In this document: positions 49,956 to 58,220 of the stretch, piece after piece | How the letters are laid out: each line of letters opens with the position of its first letter | Numbering within the stretch: the stretch's first letter is position 1 | Assembly (NCBI RefSeq): GCF_024346315.1 | Contig: NZ_JAGQCS010000006.1 | Span: forward strand, 124,001 to 188,000 | Direction: 5' to 3' | DNA length: 64,000 nt | DNA from: Cyanobium sp. ATX 6F1 | GTDB taxonomy: Bacteria; Cyanobacteriota; Cyanobacteriia; PCC-6307; Cyanobiaceae | The notes under the pieces: generated by a model | What the model saw: only the letters and a program-made list of their open reading frames with translations | Told to the model about the DNA's origin: nothing | Databases searched by the model: none | Position numbers and translations under genes: made by a program

Positions 49956-50924
49956 GTGACAGCGTTGTCCCCTTCACGGCGTTTCCTGATCCTCCGTCGA
50001 CTCTGCGGCACCCTCCTCGTGCCGGTGTTTCTGGTCGGCCTGCTGTTGGCGGCACCGGCGCCCTCCCAGGCGGCCAGCGGTGGCCGCATCGGCGGCGGCA
50101 GCTTCCGCTCGGCCCCCTCGATGCCCCGCAGCTACGGCGGTGGCGGCGGTGGTTACCGCGGTGGCTACGGCGGCGGTTACGGCGGGGGGTATGGGGGTGG
50201 CATCGGCTTTCCCTTCCTGATCCCGATCTTCGGCTTCGGCGGTGGCGGCCTGTTCGGATTTCTGATCCTGATGGCGATCGTGGGTGTGATCGCCAACGCC
50301 CTGCGCGGTGGCTCCGGCGCCCTGATGGGAGGCGAGGGCGGTGCGATCGAAGCCCCGCGCCGCGATGGTCCGGTGGCGATCGCCCAGCTGCAGGTAGGCC
50401 TGCTGGCCTCGGCCCGGGAGCTTCAGGAGGATCTGCGCCGCCTCGCGGGCAGCTCCGACACCAGCTCCAACACTGGTCTCCAGAGGGTGCTTCAGGACAC
50501 CACCCTGGCCATGCTGCGCCAGCCCGATCTCTGGGTCTACGCCAATGGCGAACTGGGCCAGGTGGCCTTCGCCGCGGCCGAGTCCACCTTCAACCGCCTC
50601 TCGATGACCGAGCGCAGCAAGCTGCGCAGCGAGGTCACCTCTAACGTGGCCGGCCAGCGGCAGAACTCACCCACCACGGCCGTCGGCAATGCCGATGCCA
50701 CCAGTGATTTCATCGCCATCACGCTGCTGGTGGCCAGCCGCGGGCGCATTCCGCTCAAGGCGGTGACCACGGCCGATGAGCTGCGCGAGGCCCTGCGGGT
50801 GCTCGGTTCGGTGCCCTCTGCCGAATTGCTGGCACTGGAAGTGATCTGGCAGCCGGAGGGCGCCGGTGAGGTGCTCAGCACCGAGGAACTGCTCACCGCC
50901 TACCCCCAGCTCCAGCACCTCTGA
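49956..50924 (+). CDS. DUF1517 family membrane protein (322 aa)
   Basis: A signal or anchor (LLVPVFLVGLLLAAPAPSQA) is followed by a Gly/Tyr-rich repeat region (YGGGYGGGYGGG, about residues 48-80), a span FGFLILMAIVGVIANALRGG, and a soluble C-terminal domain (IAQLQVGLLASARELQEDLR, SDFIAITLLVASRGRIPLK). DUF1517 is a cyanobacteria/plastid family of unknown role. GTG start at 49956, eleven bases behind thiS. Confidence 0.88.
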   Translation: MTALSPSRRFLILRRLCGTLLVPVFLVGLLLAAPAPSQAASGGRIGGGSFRSAPSMPRSYGGGGGGYRGGYGGGYGGGYGGGIGFPFLIPIFGFGGGGLFGFLILMAIVGVIANALRGGSGALMGGEGGAIEAPRRDGPVAIAQLQVGLLASARELQEDLRRLAGSSDTSSNTGLQRVLQDTTLAMLRQPDLWVYANGELGQVAFAAAESTFNRLSMTERSKLRSEVTSNVAGQRQNSPTTAVGNADATSDFIAITLLVASRGRIPLKAVTTADELREALRVLGSVPSAELLALEVIWQPEGAGEVLSTEELLTAYPQLQHL

Positions 50925-50982
50925 GCCCCTTGCGGAAGGGTGCGGCGGGCTGCACACTGCGATCCAGTTCCAGCCCCCACGG

Positions 50983-51141
50983 ATGGCACCAAGGCCGGTT
51001 GAATGGGTGAACACACCGGTGCTGGTTGAGGCTCTGCAGCGCTACGAACTGGGCCTGCTGCCCCTGTCGATGCGCCGCTGGGTGGAGACGCTGCTGGAGC
51101 TTCCCCCCAGCCGATCGGTCTCCTCAGAGCGCCTGCTCTGA
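50983..51141 (+). CDS. Small conserved hypothetical protein (52 aa)
   Basis: The start MAPRPVEWVNTPVLVEALQR is used. It has one amphipathic helix (ALQRYELGLLPLSMRRWVET) and ends PPSRSVSSERLL. The size and composition are like small cyanobacterial proteins of unknown function. Its 3' end overlaps larB by 18 bases (convergent). Confidence 0.5.
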   Translation: MAPRPVEWVNTPVLVEALQRYELGLLPLSMRRWVETLLELPPSRSVSSERLL

Positions 51142-51879
51142 AGCCCCCTGAGGCGACCCCCTGAGCATGCGCAGGGCCGCCATGGCGGCCCCATAGCCGT
51201 TGTCGATGTTCACCACCAGGAGCCCCGGGGCGCAGCTGGCCAGCATCCCCTGCAGGGCCGCGTGGCCCCCTTCACTCACCCCATAGCCCACCGACACCGG
51301 CACGGCGATCACCGGCTGGGGCACCAGCCCCGCCAGCACCGTGGGCAAGGCTCCCTCCATGCCGGCGCAGGCGATCAGCACCCGGGAGTGCCGCAACTGC
51401 TCCAAGCGGCCCAGCAGCCGGTGCAACCCGGCCACGCCCACATCCACCAGCAGCGTGCTGGCCACCCCGGAGCAGCTCAGGGCCAGGGCGGCCTCCTGGG
51501 CCACCACCAGGTCGCTGGTGCCGCCGGTCAGGATCGTGACGGCAGCAGGCCCCGCCGGTTCTTCCAGGGGCCCCTGGGTGAGGCAGCGGCTCTGGGGGTG
51601 GTGGCGGCTGGCGGGGGCCAGCTCCAGCACCGCGGCCGCCTTGGCCGGATCCACCCGGGTCACCAGGGCCGGCTGACCCAGCTGGGCCAGGCGCTCGAGG
51701 ATGGCGGCGATCTGTTCGGCGCTCTTGTGGGCGCCCCAGATCGCCTCGGCCATGCCCAGCCGCTGACGGCGCTCCAGATCCAGGTGCACCAGGCCCTCGA
51801 TCATGCCGTCGAGGCCCTCAGGGGCCCTGGGTCCTTCTTGGCGCTGTCCTTTATGGCCGTGCCCTGGGGCGAGCGTCAT
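51124..51879 (-). CDS. larB: LarB-type nickel-pincer cofactor protein (AIR carboxylase-like)
   Basis: The 251-residue product has the AIR-carboxylase/PurE fold of LarB: LVHLDLERRQRLGMAEAIWG at the start and TILTGGTSDLVVAQEAALAL. Further on are VASTLLVDVGVAGLHRLLGR, LIACAGMEGALPTVLAGLV and VPVSVGYGVSEGGHAALQGM. LarB carboxylates and hydrolyses nicotinic acid adenine dinucleotide in making the nickel-pincer cofactor. larC and larE are not in the window. It is the last gene of the era-trmD-ispF operon, coupled by ATGA to the TIGR03792 gene. Confidence 0.88.
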   Translation of the reverse strand: MTLAPGHGHKGQRQEGPRAPEGLDGMIEGLVHLDLERRQRLGMAEAIWGAHKSAEQIAAILERLAQLGQPALVTRVDPAKAAAVLELAPASRHHPQSRCLTQGPLEEPAGPAAVTILTGGTSDLVVAQEAALALSCSGVASTLLVDVGVAGLHRLLGRLEQLRHSRVLIACAGMEGALPTVLAGLVPQPVIAVPVSVGYGVSEGGHAALQGMLASCAPGLLVVNIDNGYGAAMAALRMLRGSPQGASEQAL

Positions 51880-52415
51880 GGCAACTCGCTGGTGGCTGGC
51901 TCCGGGGGGCGCTCGGGCACCAACTCAGCGGTCTCAACGATCGGGAAGGGGTTCACCGGCCGCTCACCGCTGGCGGCCTTACCGGTGCCGGGATCGTTTG
52001 CGGCCAGGCAACGGCGAGCGGCGGCTTCGAAGCGCTCCTGCACCTGGTCGAGTGTGGCGGCGGGGATCGATTTCCAGTCGCTGCGGCTGGCCCAGCCGAT
52101 CAGGATCAGCCCCTCCTGCCGCGCCGCATCCCAGAGCAGCTGGCGGCCGCGGTAGCCACGCTGCTGGTCCAGCCAGGGTCCCCAGCTGGAGGCTTCCGCC
52201 TGGAGCCAGCAGGCCCGCGCCGAGGCGGGCACGCTCAGGCGCAGCAGTTCCACCACCTCGGCCTGATCGGCCAGCGGCGTCGGAGCTGCGCCGCTGGCGG
52301 CCGCTGATTGGGGTTGAAGAAGCGCCAAGAGAGCGATCACAAGCCAACCAAGAACCATAGACAGCCACTGCCCCCGGCGGGATGGCGATGACGGTCGGGG
52401 CCGGGCGCTCGCCAT
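51876..52415 (-). CDS. TIGR03792 family protein (179 aa)
   Basis: A signal or anchor (WLSMVLGWLVIALLALLQPQ) near the N-terminus is followed by the family block VVELLRLSVPASARACWLQA, then GPWLDQQRGYRGRQLLWDAA and LILIGWASRSDWKSIPAATL. TIGR03792 proteins are cyanobacterial and of unknown function, with an ABM-monooxygenase-like look. A Pro-rich C-terminal tail is added. It starts five bases behind ispF and is coupled to larB. Confidence 0.85.
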   Translation of the reverse strand: MASARPRPSSPSRRGQWLSMVLGWLVIALLALLQPQSAAASGAAPTPLADQAEVVELLRLSVPASARACWLQAEASSWGPWLDQQRGYRGRQLLWDAARQEGLILIGWASRSDWKSIPAATLDQVQERFEAAARRCLAANDPGTGKAASGERPVNPFPIVETAELVPERPPEPATSELP

Positions 52416-52420
52416 GGGGA

Positions 52421-52906
52421 TCAGGGTTTGTGCAAGAGCGCCACGGCGTGGCAGGCGATGCCCTCTTCGCGGCCCGTGGGACCGAGCCCTTCGTTGGTGG
52501 TGGCTTTGACCCCCACCTGCTCGGGCTCCAGCCCAAGGCGGGCGGCGATGGCGCTGCGCATGGCCGTGATGTGGGGCTTGAGCTTGGGGCGCTCCGCCAC
52601 GACCACCGTATCGAGATTCAGCACCTGCCAGCCGCGCTCCCGCACCAGGGCCATCACCTGCTCCAGCAGCACCAGGCTGTCGGCCCCCTTCCAGCGCGGG
52701 TCGTCGGGGGGGAAGTGCAGGCCGATGTCCCCCAGGCTGAGGGCCCCCAGCAGGGCATCGATCAGGGCGTGCACCAGCACATCGGCGTCGCTGTGGCCAT
52801 CGAGCCCGAGGCCATCGGGGTGCTCCAGCCGCACCCCCCCCAGGATCAGCGGCCGACCCGGCACCAACCGGTGGATGTCGTAGCCGTTGCCGATGCGCAG
52901 TTGCAT
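52421..52906 (-). CDS. ispF: 2-C-methyl-D-erythritol 2,4-cyclodiphosphate synthase
   Basis: The 161-residue enzyme has [20 protein letters not shown] (metal ligands Asp and His), then [20 protein letters not shown] with the third ligand and [11 protein letters not shown]. It makes the cyclodiphosphate of the MEP pathway, source of carotenoids and chlorophyll phytyl chains. It lies 25 bases behind trmD. Confidence 0.96.
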   Translation of the reverse strand: MQLRIGNGYDIHRLVPGRPLILGGVRLEHPDGLGLDGHSDADVLVHALIDALLGALSLGDIGLHFPPDDPRWKGADSLVLLEQVMALVRERGWQVLNLDTVVVAERPKLKPHITAMRSAIAARLGLEPEQVGVKATTNEGLGPTGREEGIACHAVALLHKP

Positions 52907-52931
52907 GGGGCTGCTCGCGGTTCGCTCCAGC

Positions 52932-53642
52932 TCAGTCTTTCAGCCCCTGTTGCTCCAGCCAGCGGGCATGGAGATCGGGCCGCCGCTCGGCGGTGCGTTG
53001 CTGTTGCTGCTCGAAGCGCCAGCGGGCGATGGCGCCGTGGTCGCCGCTGCGCAGCACTTCGGGCACCTCCTGGCCCCGGAAGTTGGCGGGGCGCGTGTAG
53101 TGGGGGTGCTCCAGGAGCAGGGTGCTGTGGCTTTCCGACTCGAGGGACTCTGCCGTGCCCACGGTGCCCGGCAGCAGCCGCACCACCCCGTTGATCACCA
53201 CCATCGCCGGCAGCTCGCCGCCGGTGAGCACGAAATCCCCGATCGAGACCTCCTCATCGGCCAGGGAGCGGATGCGCTCATCGAAGCCCTCGTAGTGGCC
53301 ACAGAGCAGCACCAGCTGGTCGTGGCCCGTGGCCCAGCGTTGTAGGTCGGCCTGCCGCAGGGGCCGGCCCTGGGGGCTCATCAGCAGGATGCGCCGCCGG
53401 GCTAGCTGCGGAATCGACTCCACCGCCGCGAACACGGGTTCGGGCTTGAGCACCATGCCGGCGCCGCCGCCATAGGGTTCATCGTCCACCTTGCGGTAGC
53501 GGTCGTTCGCGAAATCACGGGGGTTGTGGGTGTGCAGCTCGGCGATGCCGGCGGCAAAGGCCCGGCCGATCACACCGAGGCCCCGCAGGGGGGCGAAGGC
53601 CTCGGGGGCCAGGCTGACCACATCGAGCCTGAGGCCGCTCAT
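52932..53642 (-). CDS. trmD: tRNA (guanine37-N1)-methyltransferase
   Basis: The 236-residue SPOUT enzyme has [20 protein letters not shown], the [19 protein letters not shown] loop, [32 protein letters not shown] and [20 protein letters not shown], then [20 protein letters not shown]. It methylates G37 in tRNAs to prevent frameshifting. Its ATG overlaps the stop of the lyase-like gene (ATGA). Confidence 0.96.
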   Translation of the reverse strand: MSGLRLDVVSLAPEAFAPLRGLGVIGRAFAAGIAELHTHNPRDFANDRYRKVDDEPYGGGAGMVLKPEPVFAAVESIPQLARRRILLMSPQGRPLRQADLQRWATGHDQLVLLCGHYEGFDERIRSLADEEVSIGDFVLTGGELPAMVVINGVVRLLPGTVGTAESLESESHSTLLLEHPHYTRPANFRGQEVPEVLRSGDHGAIARWRFEQQQQRTAERRPDLHARWLEQQGLKD

Positions 53643-54136
53643 GCCTCCTGGGCGGGGGGACGAGCGACACGGCGGATTTCGGAGCTGAAGCTGGCGTCGC
53701 TCGGGCGGCCATCGGCGAACCGCTCCACGGTGCTGCGCAGGCGCAGGTTGGGCTTGGTGAACCAGATGCGCTCGCGCCGCTCCCGTTCGCCCTGCTGCAC
53801 CACCAGCTCAAGGCTGCCGTCGGGCCACAATTCCCAGGTGCCGCGCAATGGGGCGTTGTCGTCGGCGCTGCTCCCGGCCTGGAAGCCACCGTCGACCCCG
53901 AAGCGCAGATGGCGCGACGGCTGGCCCTTGGGGGTGAACGTCAGAGCGCCGAGATCGCCTTCGCCGCCAGTGGCCTGCCATTCCACCCGCAGCTCGCCGC
54001 GCTCGCTGGCATGCCAGCTGTCATCGCCGCCGCTGGTCAGGGCGAAGCGGCTGCGCAGGCTCATCCATTCGCCGGCGCAGAACGCCAGAAAGCCCGCCAG
54101 ATCCTTGGGCGGAAACGGAGCGCTGCTGTCGGTCAA
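53639..54136 (-). CDS. CpcS/CpeS-type phycobiliprotein lyase homologue (165 aa)
   Basis: The family's opening is visible in LAGFLAFCAGEWMSLRSRFA. Further beta strands follow: ELRVEWQATGGEGDLGALTF, FGVDGGFQAGSSADDNAPLR, WELWPDGSLELVVQQGERER and RIWFTKPNLRLRSTVERF. CpcS/CpeS lyases are lipocalin-like and attach bilins to Cys-82-type sites of phycobiliproteins. It lies between era and trmD, and no phycobiliprotein gene is near. So it may be a lyase, or a family member with another task. Confidence 0.75.
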   Translation of the reverse strand: MTDSSAPFPPKDLAGFLAFCAGEWMSLRSRFALTSGGDDSWHASERGELRVEWQATGGEGDLGALTFTPKGQPSRHLRFGVDGGFQAGSSADDNAPLRGTWELWPDGSLELVVQQGERERRERIWFTKPNLRLRSTVERFADGRPSDASFSSEIRRVARPPAQEA

Positions 54137-54202
54137 GGGGAAAGGACGGGGCGGTGCGGTGGTTCCATCCTCTCAGCCGCTGGCCGGGCTGGCCTGGAGC
54201 GC

Positions 54203-55198
54203 TTAACCGTCTCCCCGATAGCCAAGTTCCGCCAGCTTGGAGGGATTGCGGCGCCAGTTCGGCACCACCTTCACGAACAGCTCCAGATAGACCGGCCCGT
54301 CAAACACCTTCTGCATCTGCAGCCGGGCGCCGCTGCCGATGGTCTTGAGCATGGTGCCGCCCTTGCCGATCAGGATCCCCTTCTGGCTGGAGCGCTCCAC
54401 CAGCACCGTGGCCAGCACGGCGGTCCGAGGGCCGTCGTCGACGATGCGATCGATGCTCACCGCCACCGAGTGGGGCACCTCCTCGCGGGTGTGGTGCAGC
54501 ACCTGCTCGCGGATCAGCTCCGAGAGCAGCAACTGCTCCGGCTGATCGCTGACCGCGCCGGCGGGGTAGAGGTGGGGGCCCAGGGGCAGCCGGGCGGCGA
54601 GGGCCTCCACGAGCTCCCCGGTGCCGGCGCCGGTGGTGGCGCTGCAGGCCAGCAGGGGCCAGTCCAGGGGCGCAGGCCGCTCGCCCCAGGGGGACGTGTC
54701 CGGGTCAATGCCCAGCAGGGCGCGGTAGCTGGCGGCGAGCTCCTCGGCGCGGGCGGGATCGACCAGGTCGCTCTTGTTGAGGGCCACCAGCACCGGGGCG
54801 CGGCTGTGGCGCAGCAGCTCGACGATGAAGCCGTCGCCCCGGCCCGCCGGCTCGCTGCCATCCACCAGCAGCAGCACCACATCCACTTCGCCAATGGCGC
54901 CCCGGGCGCTCTGCACCAGGCGCTCGCCCAGCAGGTGGTGGGGTTTGTGGATTCCCGGGGTGTCCAGCAGCACCAGCTGGGCGCTGGGGGTGGTGAGGAT
55001 GGCCCGGAGGCGGTTGCGGGTGGTCTGAGCCACGGGGGAGGTGATCGCCACCTTCTCGCCCACCAGCTGGTTGAGCAGGGTGGATTTGCCCACGTTCGGT
55101 CGGCCGATCAGGGCCACGAAGCCGGAGCGGAAGCCCTCTGGGCTGCTGGGGAAGGCTTCCGCCGCGAGCTCAGCGGGCGGTGGATCATGGATCTCCAT
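54203..55198 (-). CDS. era: GTPase Era
   Basis: The start MEIHDPPPAELAAEAFPSSP at 55198 gives 331 residues. G-motifs: GRPNVGKST (G1), T in QTTRNRLRAI (G2), DTPGIHKPHHLL (G3), NKSDLV (G4) and the SATTGAGTG region (G5). The C-terminal KH domain has LIGKGGTMLKTIGSGARLQM. Era binds 16S rRNA and assists 30S assembly. It leads the minus-strand operon; the start is 30 bases from the divergent gene at 55228. Confidence 0.95.
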   Translation of the reverse strand: MEIHDPPPAELAAEAFPSSPEGFRSGFVALIGRPNVGKSTLLNQLVGEKVAITSPVAQTTRNRLRAILTTPSAQLVLLDTPGIHKPHHLLGERLVQSARGAIGEVDVVLLLVDGSEPAGRGDGFIVELLRHSRAPVLVALNKSDLVDPARAEELAASYRALLGIDPDTSPWGERPAPLDWPLLACSATTGAGTGELVEALAARLPLGPHLYPAGAVSDQPEQLLLSELIREQVLHHTREEVPHSVAVSIDRIVDDGPRTAVLATVLVERSSQKGILIGKGGTMLKTIGSGARLQMQKVFDGPVYLELFVKVVPNWRRNPSKLAELGYRGDG

Positions 55199-55227
55199 AG
55201 CCTTCACACTGCCAGCCCACCGGCCCG

Positions 55228-55800
55228 ATGCCCGATACCAACGCCGCCGATACTCAAGCCGCCGACACAACAGCCCCCGCCTCCGGCTCCCCCGCCACGC
55301 CCAGCTTTCCCCAGGCGATGGAGATCGCCGGCCAGTGGTTGGCGCTCTGGGAGGCGGGGGAGCTCAGCGATGAGGTGCTCGCCGATCGGGTGGGGGAGCT
55401 GGTGGCCAGCCTCGATGGGGCCCGGGGCTTCTTCGTGGTCGCCCTGGCCGGGGACAGTCCGCTGATGGACCGGCTGCCGGAAACCCTGGTGCTGAGCCTG
55501 CGAGGCGCCGGAGACCTGGTGGTGGACCTCACCGCCCGCAACCTGGCGATGAGCACGGCGATGGCGGTGCACCACGGGCGCACGGATGACGGGGACCAGC
55601 AGGCGGGATCGAAGCGGGTGCAGATTCGCTGCACGGAGCTGCTGCGGCTGCTGGAGCCTGGGGCGGTGAAGGAGCGACTGGAGCGCCTGCTGGCGGCCAC
55701 CGCGGGCAGCGGCGACGATGTGGCGTTCCTGGAGCGCTGGGGCTACGACGGCGATCAGAAGGCCGCCATCGCGGCGGCGATCGAAGCGGTGGCCGAGTGA
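55228..55800 (+). CDS. Conserved hypothetical cyanobacterial protein (190 aa)
   Basis: After a Thr/Ala-rich N-terminus, a helical-beta core is seen: FPQAMEIAGQWLALWEAGEL, GELVASLDGARGFFVVALAG, GAGDLVVDLTARNLAMSTAM, ELLRLLEPGAVKERLERLLA. It has no signal or membrane span. The layout is as for conserved unknown cyanobacterial proteins beside era. Function unknown. Confidence 0.65.
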   Translation: MPDTNAADTQAADTTAPASGSPATPSFPQAMEIAGQWLALWEAGELSDEVLADRVGELVASLDGARGFFVVALAGDSPLMDRLPETLVLSLRGAGDLVVDLTARNLAMSTAMAVHHGRTDDGDQQAGSKRVQIRCTELLRLLEPGAVKERLERLLAATAGSGDDVAFLERWGYDGDQKAAIAAAIEAVAE

Positions 55801-55840
55801 TTCCGCGCAGCTTCCAGCCGCCCCCCGGCGCCAGCCCATG

Positions 55841-55864
55841 AAAAAAGCGCCCCTGGGGGGGCGC
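55841..55864 (-). terminator. Rho-independent terminator after the BI-1 family gene
   Basis: A stem GCGCCCC (55847-55853) with GGGGCGC (55858-55864), a four-base loop, and a T-run on the minus strand (55846-55841). It ends transcription from 55887. Confidence 0.85.
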
Positions 55865-55886
55865 CTGGCTTGAGAGCATCTGTGCC

Positions 55887-56621
55887 TCAGTCGCGGCGGC
55901 CGCCGCCGTTGAGGGCGATGATCAGCCGCAGGATGAAGATGAACAGGTTGATGTAGGTCAGGTACATGCCCAGGGCGCCGGCCAGGTACTGGTCGTCGCT
56001 GTAGGTGCGGGGCATCGTGTAGAAGTCGACGAAGGCCGCTCCCACAAACAGCACCGTGCCGAAGCCGGCGATCAGCAGCTCCATGCCGCCGCCGCCGAAG
56101 CCGGGCACGAAGATGCCGCCCACCACCTGCACCACCATGGCGATCAGCAGGCCGAGAATCCCCAGACCCACCACGGCGCTGAGCGATTGCCCGACGCTGT
56201 CGCTCATGCGCCGCCCCAGGAAGGAGGCGATCACGAAGGTGATGCCGGTGGCCAGGGCCGCCACGCCGATGGCGCCGATGCCGGCTGTGCCGATGGCCAG
56301 GGCGACGATGCCGCTGAGGGTGAAGCCCGTCAGCAGGCTGTAGAGGGTGAGCAGGGGCAGGGCGGTGGCGCTGTTCCCCTTCATCGCCACGTTCTGGGCC
56401 ACGAAGAAGAGGATGAAGTTGCCGATCAACGCCACCCAGAACAGGGGCTGAAACAGGGCTGGGCTGGTGGCCAGCAGGGTCAGGCCGCCGGCCACACCGC
56501 CGGCGGTGAGCACCATGCCGCCACCCACGTAGGGCAGGGCCTTGTTGACCACATTGGGTCCCACGAGCGCGCTGCTCTGGGCTTCGCGGATCGCTTGCTG
56601 AAAATTGCTGCTGGCCGGCAT
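55887..56621 (-). CDS. Bax inhibitor-1 (YccA) family membrane protein (244 aa)
   Basis: Seven hydrophobic spans are present, including YVGGGMVLTAGGVAGGLTLL, LFWVALIGNFILFFVAQNVA, LLTLYSLLTGFTLSGIVALA and LFVGAAFVDFYTMPRTYSDD. The last spans YINLFIFILRLIIALN are typical. BI-1 proteins are pH-regulated calcium-leak channels or FtsH partners in bacteria. A terminator is just behind. Confidence 0.9.
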   Translation of the reverse strand: MPASSNFQQAIREAQSSALVGPNVVNKALPYVGGGMVLTAGGVAGGLTLLATSPALFQPLFWVALIGNFILFFVAQNVAMKGNSATALPLLTLYSLLTGFTLSGIVALAIGTAGIGAIGVAALATGITFVIASFLGRRMSDSVGQSLSAVVGLGILGLLIAMVVQVVGGIFVPGFGGGGMELLIAGFGTVLFVGAAFVDFYTMPRTYSDDQYLAGALGMYLTYINLFIFILRLIIALNGGGRRD

Positions 56622-56688
56622 GGCTCACCAGAGGGTTCGAACCTGTCCATCCTGCCAGCGCAGGCCAGGGGGTGGGGTGTGGTTCTCC

Positions 56689-57675
56689 CTATAGAGCCCG
56701 GCTGTGGCGACGGTCCCGTTCGGCGTAGGCCTGCACCAGGCGTTGAACGAGGGGATGGCGCACCACGTCGGCGGCGCTGAGTCGGCAGATCGCCACCCCC
56801 TCCACCCCCTTGAGCACCTCGGCCGCCTCGATCAGACCGCAGGGCTGCTGGGGCGGCAGGTCGCTCTGGGTGGGATCGCCGGTGACCACCATGCGCGAGT
56901 TCTCCCCCAGGCGGGTGAGCACCATGCGCATCTGGGCCGGCGTGGTGTTCTGGGCCTCATCGAGGATCACGAAGGCATCGGCCAGGGTGCGGCCGCGCAT
57001 GTAGGCCAGGGGCGCCACCTCGATCACCCCTTTCTCCAGCAGGGCGGCCGTGCGCTCAGTGCCCAGCAGGGTATGGAGGGCGTCATAGAGGGGCCTCAGG
57101 TAGGGATCCACTTTCTGCTGCAGATCGCCGGGCAGAAAACCGAGCCGCTCGCCCGCCTCCACCGCCGGCCGGGTGAGCACCAGACGCTCCACCTTGCGCT
57201 CCGTGAGCAGCCGCACCGCCTGAACGGTGGCCAGGAAGGTCTTGCCGGTGCCGGCGGGTCCGATCGCCAAGGTGAGGTCGTGGCGTTCCATCGCCTCGAC
57301 GTAGGCCTTCTGGTTGAGGGTGCGGGGGCGCAGCAGCCGGCCGCTCTGGCTGCGGGCCAGGACCTGTTGGCCCAGCTGTTGGTGCTCCTCGCCGCGGCCG
57401 GTGTCCAGGGCGGCGAGGGCGGTCTGCAGGTCGACGGCGCTGACCGCCTGGCCTTCCTGCCAGAGGGGTCGCAGCAACTCCACCAGGGCCGCGGCCCGCT
57501 CCAGCTGGGAGGGACGCCCCTGGATCACCAGGTTGAGCCCCCTCAGCACCAGGGTGGCGCCAGTGAGTTCGGCGATGCGGTGCAGGGTGGCGTCCGCCTC
57601 ACCGGCCAGGGCCAGGGCCGTGCCCCCATCGGGCAGCTCAAGGCAGAAGGAGGAGAGGCCGTCGACCCCAGCCAT
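56689..57675 (-). CDS. phoH: PhoH-like ATPase
   Basis: The 328-residue protein has the NTP-binding loop AIGPAGTGKTFLATVQAVRL, VLTRPAVEAGERLGFLPGDL, LAYMRGRTLADAFVILDEAQ (Walker B) and NTTPAQMRMVLTRLGENSRM, then GDPTQSDLP. The N-terminal domain of about 110 residues has a KH-like start, LRGLNLVIQGRPSQLERAAA. PhoH is linked to RNA turnover and phosphate stress. It lies eleven bases behind rpsP. Confidence 0.95.
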   Translation of the reverse strand: MAGVDGLSSFCLELPDGGTALALAGEADATLHRIAELTGATLVLRGLNLVIQGRPSQLERAAALVELLRPLWQEGQAVSAVDLQTALAALDTGRGEEHQQLGQQVLARSQSGRLLRPRTLNQKAYVEAMERHDLTLAIGPAGTGKTFLATVQAVRLLTERKVERLVLTRPAVEAGERLGFLPGDLQQKVDPYLRPLYDALHTLLGTERTAALLEKGVIEVAPLAYMRGRTLADAFVILDEAQNTTPAQMRMVLTRLGENSRMVVTGDPTQSDLPPQQPCGLIEAAEVLKGVEGVAICRLSAADVVRHPLVQRLVQAYAERDRRHSRAL

Positions 57676-57686
57676 GGGGGGGCTGA

Positions 57687-58136
57687 TCAGGCTTCCGTGG
57701 CGGCCGGTTCGGCTTCGCTTGCGGCGGCGGCAGCGGCTTCAGCGGCTTCAGCGGCTTTGGCTTCGGCAGCTTTGGCTTCAGCCGCAGCAACGGCTTCAGC
57801 GGCTTTGGCTGCCGCGGCTTCCTTGACGGCGGCCTTGGCGGCGGCGTCGCGGGCTTCAGCCTGCTTCAGCTTTCCGACCGTTTCGCCATGACGGATGGTT
57901 TTCTCCACCAGCCCGGCCTTCTCCAGCAGGGTGCGCACGGTGTCGGTGGGTTGGGCGCCCTGGCCCAGACGCACACGGATCGCCTCGGTATCCAGCCGGG
58001 TCTCGTCGGTGCGGGGGTTGTAGTAGCCCAGCTCCTCGAGGGGGCGGCCGTCGCGGCGGGAGGTGCTGTTGGTGGCCACCAGGCGGAAGCTCGCTTCCCG
58101 CTTCTTGCCAAACCGCTTCAGGCGGAGCTTGATCAT
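57687..58136 (-). CDS. rpsP: 30S ribosomal protein S16 with long Ala/Glu/Lys-rich tail
   Basis: The start [20 protein letters not shown] at 58136 is the correct S16 start. S16 core (about 80 residues) has [20 protein letters not shown] and [20 protein letters not shown]. Then a tail of about 60 residues made mainly of Ala, Glu and Lys is added, ending EAEPAATEA. Such tails occur in cyanobacterial S16, but this one is long. ffh is upstream and phoH downstream on the same strand. Confidence 0.95.
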   Translation of the reverse strand: MIKLRLKRFGKKREASFRLVATNSTSRRDGRPLEELGYYNPRTDETRLDTEAIRVRLGQGAQPTDTVRTLLEKAGLVEKTIRHGETVGKLKQAEARDAAAKAAVKEAAAAKAAEAVAAAEAKAAEAKAAEAAEAAAAAASEAEPAATEA

Positions 58137-58220
58137 CGTGGCCTTGCCTTGTTTGCTGGAGGAGGAAACGGCGGTGAAATCACGCGCCAATCGTCAACGA
58201 TACCCTGCGGCCTGACCACC

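Noticed and set aside
53909-55465. 518-codon plus frame opposite era
   Set aside because: Antisense shadow; Era is complete on the other strand.
56630-56650. GGTTCGAACC, like a tRNA T-arm loop
   Set aside because: No acceptor, D or anticodon arm can be folded around it.
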